DNA from: Rummeliibacillus sp044763875
GTDB lineage: Bacteria; Bacillota; Bacilli; Bacillales_A; Planococcaceae
Length of the DNA stretch: 64,000 bases
Assembly (NCBI RefSeq): GCF_044763875.1
Contig: NZ_JBIWGZ010000002.1
Location: forward strand, 496,001 to 560,000
Reading direction: 5' to 3'
Of the stretch, positions 8,507 to 16,240 are shown piece after piece (position 1 is the first letter of the stretch; every line of letters starts with the position of its first letter). The notes under the pieces are model-generated. The model saw only the letters and a program-made list of their open reading frames with translations, searched no databases and was not told the origin of the DNA. The translations under genes were made by a program, and so were the position numbers.

Positions 8507-9022
8507 ATGAAATATGGTATTGTTGCTTTCCCATCTAAGCAATTACAAGACTTTGCGAATTCTTATCGAAAAAGATATGATTCACATTACGCTAAAATTA
8601 CACCTCATATTACATTAAAAGGCGTGTCAGATGTAGAGGATTTACAAATTGATGATGTTTCAAATGCTGTCAAAGAGATTTGTACTCATTTCGCTCCCAT
8701 CTCCATACATGTGTCAAAAGTAAGTTCATTTGCACCTGTAAACAATGCAATCTATTTAAAAGTGGATCCAACCGAACAGCTTTTAGATCTACATGAAGCA
8801 TTCCATTCAGAGTACTTCGGTGGAAAGGCACTATACAAATTTGTTCCTCATATTACCATTGCACAGGACATGAATTCTGGAGAACATGACGATATTTTTG
8901 GGCAACTTCGTATGACAAATGTTGATTTTAGCGAAACTATCAATCGTATTCATTTACTATATCAGCTTGAGGATGGCTCTTGGACTGTTTATGAAACTTA
9001 CCGATTAACAGGAGAAGCGTAA
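8507..9022 (+). CDS. yjcG: 2'-5' RNA ligase / 2H phosphoesterase-family protein (YjcG)
   Basis: Two H-x-T/I-x motifs, PHITLKG near residue 32 and PHITIAQ near residue 118, define a 2H phosphoesterase fold that acts on cyclic phosphodiester or 2'-5' RNA linkages. The length of 171 residues matches B. subtilis YjcG. The AAGGAGG at 8491 suits the ATG at 8507. A TTG one codon earlier also fits the spacing. Its 3' end contains the ribosome-binding site of yjcF, so the two are co-translated. Confidence 0.9.
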   Translation: MKYGIVAFPSKQLQDFANSYRKRYDSHYAKITPHITLKGVSDVEDLQIDDVSNAVKEICTHFAPISIHVSKVSSFAPVNNAIYLKVDPTEQLLDLHEAFHSEYFGGKALYKFVPHITIAQDMNSGEHDDIFGQLRMTNVDFSETINRIHLLYQLEDGSWTVYETYRLTGEA

Positions 9023-9025
9023 CTT

Positions 9026-9460
9026 TTGGTTTTTGCGAAGATTGTTGAAACTGAAAAAGAATTACAAGATGCCTACTTTGTACGAGAAGAAGTTTTCGTC
9101 AAAGAACAAGGAATTCCTCTTCCATTAGAAATAGATGAGTATGATGAAATCGCTACACATTTTGTAGCATACTTTGATAATCGACCAATCGCAGCAGGTC
9201 GAGTACGTTTTATAGAAGATTTAACCGCTACTGTTGACCGTGTTTGTGTATTACCCCCTTTTCGCAGGAAACAAATTGGTGTTTTAATGATGCAAAGCTT
9301 AGAACAATTTATTCAAGGTTCTAACATTAAAAAGGTAAAACTGAATGCACAAACACATGCTATTCCATTTTATGAAAAACAGAACTATTACATCACTTCT
9401 CCTGAATTTTTAGATGCGGGTATCCCACATCGCGCAATGGAAAAAGTGTTTAATTCTTAA
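9026..9460 (+). CDS. yjcF: GNAT-family N-acetyltransferase (YjcF)
   Basis: A single GNAT domain fills the 144 residues. It has an N-terminal VFVKEQGIP segment, the core TVDRVCVLPPFRRKQIGVLMM (acetyl-CoA pyrophosphate loop, RRKQIG) and the C-terminal AIPFYEKQNYY. The substrate is unknown. It starts at a TTG preceded by GGAGAAG 8 bases upstream, a site lying in the last codons of yjcG. The start is 3 bases past the yjcG stop. A strong terminator ends the operon. Confidence 0.88.
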   Translation: MVFAKIVETEKELQDAYFVREEVFVKEQGIPLPLEIDEYDEIATHFVAYFDNRPIAAGRVRFIEDLTATVDRVCVLPPFRRKQIGVLMMQSLEQFIQGSNIKKVKLNAQTHAIPFYEKQNYYITSPEFLDAGIPHRAMEKVFNS

Positions 9461-9465
9461 AAAAA

Positions 9466-9511
9466 AGCTACGATGTACTATGAAAAAAATCATAACACAT
9501 CGTAGCTTTTT
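9466..9511 (+). terminator. Terminator of the yjcHGF cluster
   Basis: AGCTACGATGT (9466-9476) pairs with ACATCGTAGCT (9497-9507) and a T5 tract follows. The A-run on the left would also permit termination from the other side. Confidence 0.85.
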
Positions 9512-9597
9512 ATATGGAAGTGTTTTACACTAGTTTGTAAATTGTCATAAAGATTGTGTTAGTATCAAACGCAAGCTCACAATTATATTAGCTTTGT

Positions 9598-9870
9598 CTA
9601 TACATAAAAATTATAGTTTAATCCTTTACCTGTAACATTAGCCATTCCCTTATCATATGAAGATGTATGAAGGGCGTTATATACTGAATTCTTTCGCTCC
9701 CAATACTTTAAATCTGAGTGTTTTGTTCTTTTTTCTTGTCTTCTGCCAAAACGAGATTCCTTTTTAATACCGTGAACATTATGAATATAGGAATAAGGTT
9801 CACTAGTAGAAAGAGAACGTCTGATATATTGTGAAGCTTGGAAGTCATCCATTGGTAATATATAGCCCAT
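9598..9870 (-). CDS. Small hypothetical protein (MGYILP start) beside spoVIF
   Basis: This 90-residue, basic, Tyr/Ser-rich protein has no transmembrane segment. I start it at the ATG giving MGYILPMDDFQ, because GGGGGTGG lies just upstream. The open frame continues 13 codons further, but without a site. The MGYILP opening recalls small uncharacterised Bacillus proteins, from memory only. Its position directly after spoVIF and a YjcZ-type peptide suggests a spore-related role, but no function can be assigned. Confidence 0.6.
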   Translation of the reverse strand: MGYILPMDDFQASQYIRRSLSTSEPYSYIHNVHGIKKESRFGRRQEKRTKHSDLKYWERKNSVYNALHTSSYDKGMANVTGKGLNYNFYV

Positions 9871-9943
9871 TAAAGCCACCCCCTGTAATATACTTTTACT
9901 TTTATGCAAGAAATGTAATCGTTATTACAGGGGAATAGCCATT

Positions 9944-10189
9944 CTACATCATATTTTGAATTTTGCTTAAATCTAAGGAGTTGCCATTTTTAAGAATAGA
10001 CGCAACAATCTGTTCTTCTAGCTCTTTCGTTACTGGCTTATTTGCAAGCTTTGCAACTTTACGAACAATTTTGCGAACTTGTCGTTCATCTTGAAAATTA
10101 GCATTTTGTATAGCATTAGCTAGCGCAAAGACTTCTTCCATTGGAACTCCTGTTTTCTCTTCGATTTTACGGAAGAAATATGGATTCAT
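9944..10189 (-). CDS. spoVIF: Stage VI sporulation protein F (SpoVIF, YjcC)
   Basis: The 81-residue helical protein shows the family pattern FFRKIEEKTGVPMEEVFALA, then VRKIVRKVAKLANKPVT and a C-terminal ILKNGNSLDL. In B. subtilis SpoVIF is made in the mother cell under SigK and is needed for full coat assembly. AGGGGGGCG precedes the ATG. It lies 13 bases after the YjcZ-type peptide gene, and the same chromosomal neighbourhood (yjcFGH) is found in B. subtilis. Confidence 0.88.
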   Translation of the reverse strand: MNPYFFRKIEEKTGVPMEEVFALANAIQNANFQDERQVRKIVRKVAKLANKPVTKELEEQIVASILKNGNSLDLSKIQNMM

Positions 10190-10202
10190 CTAAACGCCCC
10201 CC

Positions 10203-10355
10203 TTAGTACATAAAGCTAGTGCCTACAATAATTAACAAAATGAATAAAACAACGATTAAAATGAATGTTGAACCGCCATAGCAACTACCGCCGCCGTAGC
10301 CACCACCGTAGCCGCCACCATAGCCACAACTACTGTAACCTCCATATCCTGACAT
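10203..10355 (-). CDS. YjcZ-family small Gly/Tyr-rich sporulation peptide
   Basis: A 50-residue product begins MSGYGGYSSCGYGGG, continues as Gly/Tyr repeats with two Cys, and ends in one hydrophobic helix (FILIVVLFILLIIVGT). This is the YjcZ/YjcA-type sporulation peptide layout: a Gly/Tyr-rich head plus a single membrane segment. GGAGGG sits 7 bases before the ATG. It lies just upstream of spoVIF and is probably co-transcribed with it. Confidence 0.88.
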   Translation of the reverse strand: MSGYGGYSSCGYGGGYGGGYGGGSCYGGSTFILIVVLFILLIIVGTSFMY

Positions 10356-10420
10356 TGCAATCCCTCCTCTCTTTTCTCCCTTATGTTATGCGGGATAAAA
10401 AAGAAGATTCGGGCATTTGA

Positions 10421-10786
10421 CTATGGTTGCTGTCCTTTTGAATGAAATATTAATGCACCAATGAATCCAAATAGAATGGCAGCACTAATACCAGAACTTG
10501 TTACTTCAAACATTCCTGTCAAAACGCCTATCCATCCATGTTTTTCTGCCTCAGCAAGCGCTCCATGTGTTAAAGAGTTGCCAAAAGAGGTAATTGGAAT
10601 AGTTGCACCTGCGCCCGCAAAGTTAATTAATGGCTCATAAAGATTAAAACCATCTAATACTGCACCTGTTACAACTAAAATGCTTAGAGTATGTGCAGGT
10701 GTTAATTTTCCGACATCCATTAATAATTGTCCTATTACGCAAATGAGACCGCCTACAATAAAAGCAATTACAAGTGATACAAACAT
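10421..10786 (-). CDS. spoVAE: Stage V sporulation protein AE (SpoVAEB)
   Basis: This 121-residue membrane protein has about four hydrophobic segments and the typical ITSFGNSLTHGAL and GMFEVTSSGISAAI motifs. It belongs to the SpoVA channel that carries Ca-dipicolinate across the forespore inner membrane. The GAGGAATATGA site lies across the spoVAD stop, so translation is coupled. It closes the YhcN-like / spoVAC / spoVAD / spoVAEB unit. Confidence 0.93.
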   Translation of the reverse strand: MFVSLVIAFIVGGLICVIGQLLMDVGKLTPAHTLSILVVTGAVLDGFNLYEPLINFAGAGATIPITSFGNSLTHGALAEAEKHGWIGVLTGMFEVTSSGISAAILFGFIGALIFHSKGQQP

Positions 10787-10795
10787 TCATATTCC

Positions 10796-11800
10796 TCATT
10801 TCATTGAGATTTCAATTGCGTGAGCAGTACATGGAATTGATTCATTTTGTTGAACTGTTAATGGCGAAAGTAAGGCACCTGTAGCAACAGCAAGTACTCG
10901 CTCAATTTTTTTATCATTTAATTGTTTTAAAATATAACTAAAAAAAACAGATGCAGAGCAACCGGCACCACTTGCACCTGCTAAGAAAGCTTCATCATCG
11001 CCATAATATTCTGCACCGCCATCCCTAATTTTCATAACATCTTGCTTGGACATACCTTCTTTAATAAGCATTTGCTTTAATATAGAAAGTCCTACTTTTC
11101 CAAGGTCACCAGTCATGACCAAATCATAATCCTTTAATTTCTGTCCTCGACCTTTTAAATGTCGAGTAATAGTATCGCATGCAGCTGGAGCCATAGCTGC
11201 CCCCATATGAAATGGATCAGTTTGTTGCAGATCAATCACTTTACCCACAGTAGCCGCTTCAATAGCTGGGCTATTTATCTGCCCCTTCGCGATTAAAACA
11301 TAACCAGCAGCCGTCACAGTCCATTGTGCAGTGCCAGGTTTTTGTCCACCATATTCAACAGGATAACGGAATTGACGTTCAATCGAATTATGTTGACTAG
11401 CTGCTCCTGCAAGTGCATACCTGCTACCTCCCAATTCCGTCAATAATGATGCAATTATCACACCTGAAACTGACGTTGCACATGCAGAAAAGAGACCAAT
11501 ATAGGGTGCTCCTAAAGTTGCTGCTACAAAATTAGATGGTGTCATCTGATTAACTAAATCACCACTCATCAGAAAATCTATATCTTGTTTTTTTATTTTT
11601 GCCTTTTGTAAGGCAATTTGACAGGCTTGCTCGGCCATTTGTTGATGGCCTTTTTCATTAGTATCTTCATCTGCTCGCTCATCGTCATAAAGCATGTCAA
11701 AATCTGATGCAAATACACTTTGTTTCTCAACAGGTCCTGCAACAACGCCAGAGGCAATGATTGCTGGCTTTGATGGAAAATATAAGACACCTTGATCCAT
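10796..11800 (-). CDS. spoVAD: Stage V sporulation protein AD (SpoVAD)
   Basis: This soluble thiolase-fold member of the SpoVA complex is known to bind dipicolinic acid. Characteristic stretches are ACATSVSGVIIASLL, the M-G-AAMAPAACDTI region and DGGAEYYGDDEAFLAGASGAG. The length (334 residues) matches the family. I start at the ATG that overlaps the spoVAC stop as TAATG, although a TTG two codons earlier lies nearer the GGGGGTG site. It acts on the outer face of the forespore inner membrane. Confidence 0.94.
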   Translation of the reverse strand: MDQGVLYFPSKPAIIASGVVAGPVEKQSVFASDFDMLYDDERADEDTNEKGHQQMAEQACQIALQKAKIKKQDIDFLMSGDLVNQMTPSNFVAATLGAPYIGLFSACATSVSGVIIASLLTELGGSRYALAGAASQHNSIERQFRYPVEYGGQKPGTAQWTVTAAGYVLIAKGQINSPAIEAATVGKVIDLQQTDPFHMGAAMAPAACDTITRHLKGRGQKLKDYDLVMTGDLGKVGLSILKQMLIKEGMSKQDVMKIRDGGAEYYGDDEAFLAGASGAGCSASVFFSYILKQLNDKKIERVLAVATGALLSPLTVQQNESIPCTAHAIEISMK

Positions 11801-12255
11801 TACCAATTCGTCACCCCCATTGTTACTAAGATAAGCTTCACAAGAGATACTACAAATGCTGAAACAACCCCAAAAACAATAACTGAACCAGCTAATTTGA
11901 AGATATTCCCTCCTACTCCTAATACAAATCCTTCCGTTTTGTGTTCAATCGCTGAGGAGATAACGGCATTACCGAAACCGGTAACAGGTACTGCAGAACC
12001 AGCACCACCGAATTGACCAATTTTTTTATAAAGGCCAAAACCAGTTAAAAGCATCGATAGGAATATCATTGTCGCAACAGTAGGATTTCCAGCTGTCTTT
12101 TCCGTAAAGTTAAAATTAGCAATATAAAAGAAGGTAATAAGCTGACCAATTGTGCAAATAATACCTCCAACAAAGAATGCTTTAAGACAATTTTTTAAAA
12201 TTGATGGTTTTGGCGATAATGACTGTTGTAATTCTTCATATTGCTTTGCATCCAT
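11800..12255 (-). CDS. spoVAC: Stage V sporulation protein AC (SpoVAC)
   Basis: The 151-residue membrane protein has about four hydrophobic segments, an N-terminal cytoplasmic tail (YEELQQSLSPKP) and the conserved AVPVTGFGNAVISSAIEHK motif. In B. subtilis SpoVAC is a mechanosensitive channel for DPA release. The start codon overlaps the stop of the upstream lipoprotein gene (TAATG) and the stop overlaps the start of spoVAD in the same way. Three consecutive genes are therefore translationally coupled. Confidence 0.94.
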   Translation of the reverse strand: MDAKQYEELQQSLSPKPSILKNCLKAFFVGGIICTIGQLITFFYIANFNFTEKTAGNPTVATMIFLSMLLTGFGLYKKIGQFGGAGSAVPVTGFGNAVISSAIEHKTEGFVLGVGGNIFKLAGSVIVFGVVSAFVVSLVKLILVTMGVTNW

Positions 12256-12662
12256 TACGTTTCCTCCTTAGACAAATCTTTTAACTTTGTAATTTCCTTC
12301 TTAAGTTTTTCATCATTCAATTTTTTCTTTGATAATTTTTCCGTTTCCCAAATTATTTTCAAGTCTGTACTTACCAAAACTTTATGATTTGGTAAGGCTT
12401 TTTCCATTTCCTTCTGCCATTCTTTTTCGTATTTCTGTTTATTCCATTTAGAAAGTGGCTTTACTTCGATACCAATAAGAGCTGCATCTTTTGTAAAAAG
12501 TGCAGTGACTCTTTTAATATGTTGATCATCCTTCACAATTTTTTCCACATCTTGTCGCTCAGCCTTATAATTGTCGTCTTTATTTGCAGTAAAATAAGCA
12601 GTTTTTCCATTATTGCAGCCAACCAACAATAAGAGGACAAGCAACAGAAGTCCCTTTTTCAT
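12255..12662 (-). CDS. YhcN/YlaJ-type sporulation lipoprotein
   Basis: A lipoprotein signal (LLLVLLLLVGC) leads a 135-residue protein. Its core, with VEKIVKDDQHIKRVTALFTKDAALIGIEVKP and a lysine-rich tail, fits the YhcN/YlaJ family of spore membrane lipoproteins. The ATG at 12662 follows AGGGTGAG. A GTG three codons earlier has no site. It is the first gene of the spoVA unit, as in the transferable spoVA2 loci of other Bacillales, and it is preceded by a sigma-G-type promoter. Confidence 0.85.
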   Translation of the reverse strand: MKKGLLLLVLLLLVGCNNGKTAYFTANKDDNYKAERQDVEKIVKDDQHIKRVTALFTKDAALIGIEVKPLSKWNKQKYEKEWQKEMEKALPNHKVLVSTDLKIIWETEKLSKKKLNDEKLKKEITKLKDLSKEET

Positions 12663-12682
12663 ACTTCTCACCCTTTTTGAGT

Positions 12683-12713
12683 TAGTATGATGCTTTTTAA
12701 ATAAAAATATTCA
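12683..12713 (-). promoter_or_regulatory. Sigma-G-type promoter for the YhcN-spoVA operon
   Basis: On the minus strand a TGAATA -35 (12708-12713) is followed after 18 bases by a CATACTA -10 (12683-12689). Both match the forespore sigma-G consensus. It ends about 20 bases before the lipoprotein start, fitting forespore expression of spoVA genes. Confidence 0.7.
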
Positions 12714-12752
12714 GGTAGAGTGACATCAGCCCGATTCTATAATTAAATCACT

Positions 12753-12761
12753 CATAAGGTA
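12753..12761 (+). promoter_or_regulatory. Possible sigma-K -10 element before the CotY/CotZ gene
   Basis: CATAAGGTA fits the sigma-K -10 consensus CATANNNTA and lies 30 bases before the start codon. I did not find a good -35 partner, so support is partial. Confidence 0.35.
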
Positions 12762-12791
12762 TAGAGAGTTAGAAAGGGAGGTGAAAACAAT

Positions 12792-13328
12792 ATGGGGTGC
12801 GGAAGAGAAAGTTCTAACGTAAAAGAAAGTTCAAGCCATAATCACCATAACAATAAAAAATGCGTATGTGATGTTGTTCGTGCAATTCTAGATATCCAAA
12901 ACCAAGGCGTTAATGACGATTGCGACTGTCCTACAAACTGCTTTTTAGAACCGCTTGGTGGTCTAGTAAGCCCTACAAGAAGCAATAATGTTGATACCCG
13001 AGTATTCATGCTACTTACAAAAGACGGAACACCATTTAAAGCATTCTTCAGAGAAAGTGGAAGTCCTGATTGCTCATGCTTCTCTGTATTCTTCAGAGTA
13101 GAGGATGTTTTTGATAGTTGCTGTGCAACTTTACGAGTTTTAGAACCACTTACTCATGATAATAATGATGTGCAACTTATAGCTGATCATGGTCAAGATT
13201 TAGACTTAAGAAATCTTTGCAAAGTAAGAAAATTTGCGGCTACTAATAGTTGTATCACAGTTGATTTAAATTGCTTCTGCGGTGTTCAATGTATTAAAGA
13301 TGTTTTCTTAGGGGTTTGCACAGATTAG
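12792..13328 (+). CDS. cotZ: Cysteine-rich spore outer-coat/crust protein, CotY/CotZ family
   Basis: A 178-residue protein rich in paired Cys (CDCPTNC, CSCFSVFF, DSCCATLRVLEP, CFCGVQC), with a His/Asn-rich N-terminal segment. This pattern and the ILDIQNQ..CFLEPL region identify the CotY/CotZ/ExsY family. These proteins self-assemble by disulfides into the crust (exosporium basal layer in the B. cereus group). A strong GGGAGGTG site precedes the ATG. It is divergent from the spoVA operon and near cotO, as cotZ is in B. subtilis. CotY versus CotZ cannot be separated. Confidence 0.9.
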   Translation: MGCGRESSNVKESSSHNHHNNKKCVCDVVRAILDIQNQGVNDDCDCPTNCFLEPLGGLVSPTRSNNVDTRVFMLLTKDGTPFKAFFRESGSPDCSCFSVFFRVEDVFDSCCATLRVLEPLTHDNNDVQLIADHGQDLDLRNLCKVRKFAATNSCITVDLNCFCGVQCIKDVFLGVCTD

Positions 13329-13361
13329 TTTTTTTAGGTGAAGCAGCGTCGGAAAAAGAAG

Positions 13362-13394
13362 CGATGGCTTGATATTATATCAAGCCATCGTTTT
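13362..13394 (+). terminator. Terminator of the CotY/CotZ gene
   Basis: A 13-bp perfect stem (CGATGGCTTGATA/TATCAAGCCATCG, 3-base loop) is followed by TTTTATT. Confidence 0.85.
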
Positions 13395-13494
13395 ATTGTT
13401 TGGCGAACCGAGGGTTATCTGGATAGAGAAGATAGGAACTATAGCTGAAGACAAAGGAAGGTGGGAGATATTTTATAAATATAAGCAAATAAAA

Positions 13495-13528
13495 ACGAGT
13501 TCAGAAAAGTTCTGAAACTCGTTTTTTT
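13495..13528. terminator. Bidirectional terminator before cotO end
   Basis: ACGAGTTCAGAA pairs with TTCTGAAACTCGT (one bulge), flanked by an A-run on the left and seven Ts on the right. It can stop the minus-strand cotO transcript as well as residual transcription from the coat gene. Confidence 0.7.
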
Positions 13529-13575
13529 GCTTAAATCTAAATATAGTAACCTAATCATTTCATTGTACATTCAGA

Positions 13576-13956
13576 CTATAAAAAGGATCTTCCCCGCCAT
13601 AGTAAATCATCCAGATTAGAAATAGAGATAGGATGTACGACATCATTCGTAGTCCGGATCATAACCTCTTGCGTTTCAATATTGACCTCTTGTACTTCAC
13701 CTGCAATTTTCCGCCCATCATTAACCACGAACACAAGGGGTTGATAGGCTTTCTGCTGAAATGGATTGGATAAAAAAAGAAGTCTTTCTTTTCTTTTTCG
13801 CATTTCCCCATCTTCTAATACTGGAGAATTTTCTTGTGAAATGAGTAACGATTCATCTTGTTGTTCCAGAATTGCTAATTTGACTTCATCAAACTTTTCT
13901 ATTTCTTTAAAAAAAGCTGGTGGTGTTTTGATAAAAAGGAGTGGGCGAGTTCCCAC
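13576..13956 (-). CDS. cotO: CotO-like spore coat assembly protein
   Basis: The 126-residue protein ends with the CotO-type domain: a PFQQKAYQPLVFVVNDGRKI segment, then EVQEVNIETQEVMIRT and a C-terminal SNLDDLLWRGRSFL. CotO (YjbX) helps encase the outer coat in B. subtilis and is encoded beside cotVWXYZ, matching the neighbour here. The central part is charged and shorter than in B. subtilis. It starts with GTG after GAGGATG. A sigma-K-like promoter lies just upstream. Confidence 0.75.
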   Translation of the reverse strand: MGTRPLLFIKTPPAFFKEIEKFDEVKLAILEQQDESLLISQENSPVLEDGEMRKRKERLLFLSNPFQQKAYQPLVFVVNDGRKIAGEVQEVNIETQEVMIRTTNDVVHPISISNLDDLLWRGRSFL

Positions 13957-13979
13957 ATTAACACATCCTCTTTTTATCT

Positions 13980-14008
13980 TATACTATGCCCAAAACACAA
14001 AATTGGTT
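13980..14008 (-). promoter_or_regulatory. Sigma-K-like promoter of cotO
   Basis: On the minus strand AACC (14005-14008) and CATAGTATA (13980-13988) are 16 bases apart, fitting the sigma-K pattern (AC at -35, CATANNNTA at -10). It begins at the end of mgtE and would give mother-cell expression of cotO. Confidence 0.55.
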
Positions 14009-15384
14009 CACATAAGATGATTGATAAACGCGGTAGCAATACCAAGATAGATTAATATACTTGTAATATCATTTAAGGTTGTGATAAATGGACCCGATGC
14101 TACTGCAGGGTCAATATTTAAACGGTACATTAATAATGGAATAAATGCACCTGCTAAAGTAGCTACTACGATTGAGCAACAAATTGCTACACCTACAAGT
14201 AGACCAAGTAATAAGGTGTGCTGCCAAAAGTAAACTATTCCTAATGCAATGGTACCGCAAACAAGCCCCATAATGAGCCCTGTAATTAACTCTCTAAACA
14301 TTAGCTTTAACTTATTTGTACTTTCAACATCTCCAGTAGCAATCCCTCGAACTGCTACGGCTAATGCTTGTGTTCCACTATTCCCAGACGTACCACCTAT
14401 TAATGGTATAAATGCAGCAAGTAATGCAACTTTTTCAAGTGTATCTGTAAATAAATCTACTAAATTAGCTGTTATCATTCCCAAAAATAATAATACGACT
14501 AGCCAAGGCAATCTTTTTTTAGCTGCTGCAAATGGGCTAGTATCAAAAGTATCCATATCAGAGACACCAGCCAATTTAGAGTAATCCTCTGATGCTTCTT
14601 CATCGATAACATCGATAATATCGTCAACTGTAATAATACCAAGCATTTCATTTTTTGAATTAATAACTGGTACAGCTAAGAAATTATAATCTTTCATGAT
14701 TTGAGCGACATCTTCTTGGTCATCTATTACATTCACACTAACAACACGTTCATTCATAATATCATGGATGAGAGTATCTTCTTCCGCAATAATCAGATCA
14801 CGTAATGATATAACTCCCGTCAAACGATTTGTTTCATCTACTACGAAAAGATAGTAAATAGTTTCTGCATCTGGGGCAGCGTTACGCAAAATAGTCATGG
14901 CAGAGCGTACTGTTGAATTTTCTGGAATTACGACATATTCTGTTGTCATAATAGAACCAGCTGTGTATTCTTCGTAATGCAGAAGATCTCTGATTTCTTG
15001 CGCTGATTCATTATCCATTATTTTAAGAAAATGACTAATTTGATCTTTATCTAGTTCATTTAAGACATCGACTGCATCATCAGTATACATCTCAGCTATC
15101 ATTTGTGCTGCATATGCTGGAGACATTTCCTCAAGAAATCTTTTGTATTCGTTATCGTCTAGTTCGAGGGCTTCGAAAATCTCCGCCATCTCTTTCGGGG
15201 ACAAATACTGATAAATGGCCTGTCGTATGTCAGGCTCCACCTTCTCGTAAAACTGTGCCTGATCATATGGATGAAGTGCCAAATAATCGTCTCTGAAAAC
15301 ATCCATATCACCATTTTGTAATAACAATCGTAGATGTTCCTCGTTAAATTGCACTTCATCTTTTTCCATTGTTTCGTTTATCAT
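14008..15384 (-). CDS. mgtE: Magnesium transporter MgtE
   Basis: The 458-residue protein has the full MgtE order: an N-terminal helical gating domain (1-130), tandem CBS domains (about 135-265, with AGSIMTTEYVVIPE and VTVDDIIDVIDEE) and five membrane helices with the pore motif PLIGGTSGNSGTQA. It is a Mg2+ channel closed by Mg2+ bound at the CBS interface. GAGGAGGGGAC precedes the ATG. The leader is short, with no room for an M-box riboswitch. No terminator is visible before cotO. Confidence 0.95.
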   Translation of the reverse strand: MINETMEKDEVQFNEEHLRLLLQNGDMDVFRDDYLALHPYDQAQFYEKVEPDIRQAIYQYLSPKEMAEIFEALELDDNEYKRFLEEMSPAYAAQMIAEMYTDDAVDVLNELDKDQISHFLKIMDNESAQEIRDLLHYEEYTAGSIMTTEYVVIPENSTVRSAMTILRNAAPDAETIYYLFVVDETNRLTGVISLRDLIIAEEDTLIHDIMNERVVSVNVIDDQEDVAQIMKDYNFLAVPVINSKNEMLGIITVDDIIDVIDEEASEDYSKLAGVSDMDTFDTSPFAAAKKRLPWLVVLLFLGMITANLVDLFTDTLEKVALLAAFIPLIGGTSGNSGTQALAVAVRGIATGDVESTNKLKLMFRELITGLIMGLVCGTIALGIVYFWQHTLLLGLLVGVAICCSIVVATLAGAFIPLLMYRLNIDPAVASGPFITTLNDITSILIYLGIATAFINHLM

Positions 15385-15430
15385 GCATGTCCCCTCCTCT
15401 CGACTGCTATTCTTTAAATAACACCTTACT

Positions 15431-15460
15431 ATAATAGTTCGAACAATTGATAAGGGTCAA
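15431..15460 (-). promoter_or_regulatory. SigA-like promoter for mgtE
   Basis: TTGACC (15455-15460) and TATTAT (15431-15436) are separated by 18 bases on the minus strand. They lie 50-75 bases before the start codon. Confidence 0.6.
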
Positions 15461-15800
15461 TTAATTTTTGCAAAATATTTTTGGAACAAATTTAATAGTA
15501 CCACTTAAACTTATACAGACTCAAATGTACCTTTCTCTATTTCCTAGGAAATATTTCTTTTTAAATAAACAAGGCACTGTGAATCCCGTATACATACATC
15601 ATGCGATTGAAGAGACGTTTGGCAAGTAGAACGATAAATTTTATCATTGTATTTTCCAATCCGACATAAACATGTAGAAACTGATCACTAAGCAAATCGT
15701 ACTCTAATTGAATTTATACACCAGCACTATAACCACTACCTTCTGCACCTTGGTATGTAGAAATTCTAGTTCATCAATAATTAATAAGTTCGTATAAAAA

Positions 15801-15836
15801 CGCCATTCTTTCTATGATTCTACAGAAAGAATAGCG
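15801..15836. other. 13-bp hairpin in the mgtE-yjbO gap
   Basis: CGCCATTCTTTCT pairs with AGAAAGAATAGCG with one mismatch and a 10-base loop. No gene borders it directly. The surrounding 15.47-15.89 kb is AT-rich with no supported ORF. Confidence 0.4.
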
Positions 15837-15894
15837 TATTCTTCATTTGATGGAAAGCTTGTTTTGTTAGCTTGATAGCGCTGACATGTTACCC

Positions 15895-16041
15895 CTATGG
15901 TTTATTAATTATTTGTGACCATACTAAAACTGCTATCGTCCCTACACATATACAAACTGCATATATAATACCACTAATTCCACCCAAAAATTCCAGTCCA
16001 AAAGGTAATAAAAAGTAGCAATACCTACTATTTTTATCCCC
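15895..16041 (-). pseudogene. Possible frameshifted remnant of a small membrane peptide gene
   Basis: On the minus strand one frame reads KIVGIATFYY and then an adjacent frame continues as LLPFGLEFLGGISG, a hydrophobic helix and VLVWSQIINKP before a stop. No proper start codon exists in the second frame. This looks like a one-or-two-helix peptide broken by a small indel. The family is unknown. Confidence 0.3.
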
Positions 16042-16054
16042 TCTCGCAAGCACA

Positions 16055-16100
16055 AAAACGAACCGGCGTGCCAACTACGTTGACTCACACGGTTCGTTTT
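16055..16100 (-). terminator. Terminator of the yjbL-yjbM-nadK-yjbO operon
   Basis: AAAACGAACCG (16055-16065) pairs with CGGTTCGTTTT (16090-16100). On the minus strand the stem runs into a T5 tract. It lies 140 bases downstream of the last gene. Confidence 0.7.
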
Positions 16101-16240
16101 CGCGATTTATATTTCTTCTACCTATTTTAAGGACTTATTCGACCTCTCTTGATTTCGAAAATCTTTCTGATTTAATCGCCAAAATAGAAGAGATTGTAAT
16201 TCTATTTTGAATTATAGAGATTGATTAATCCAAACGAATA

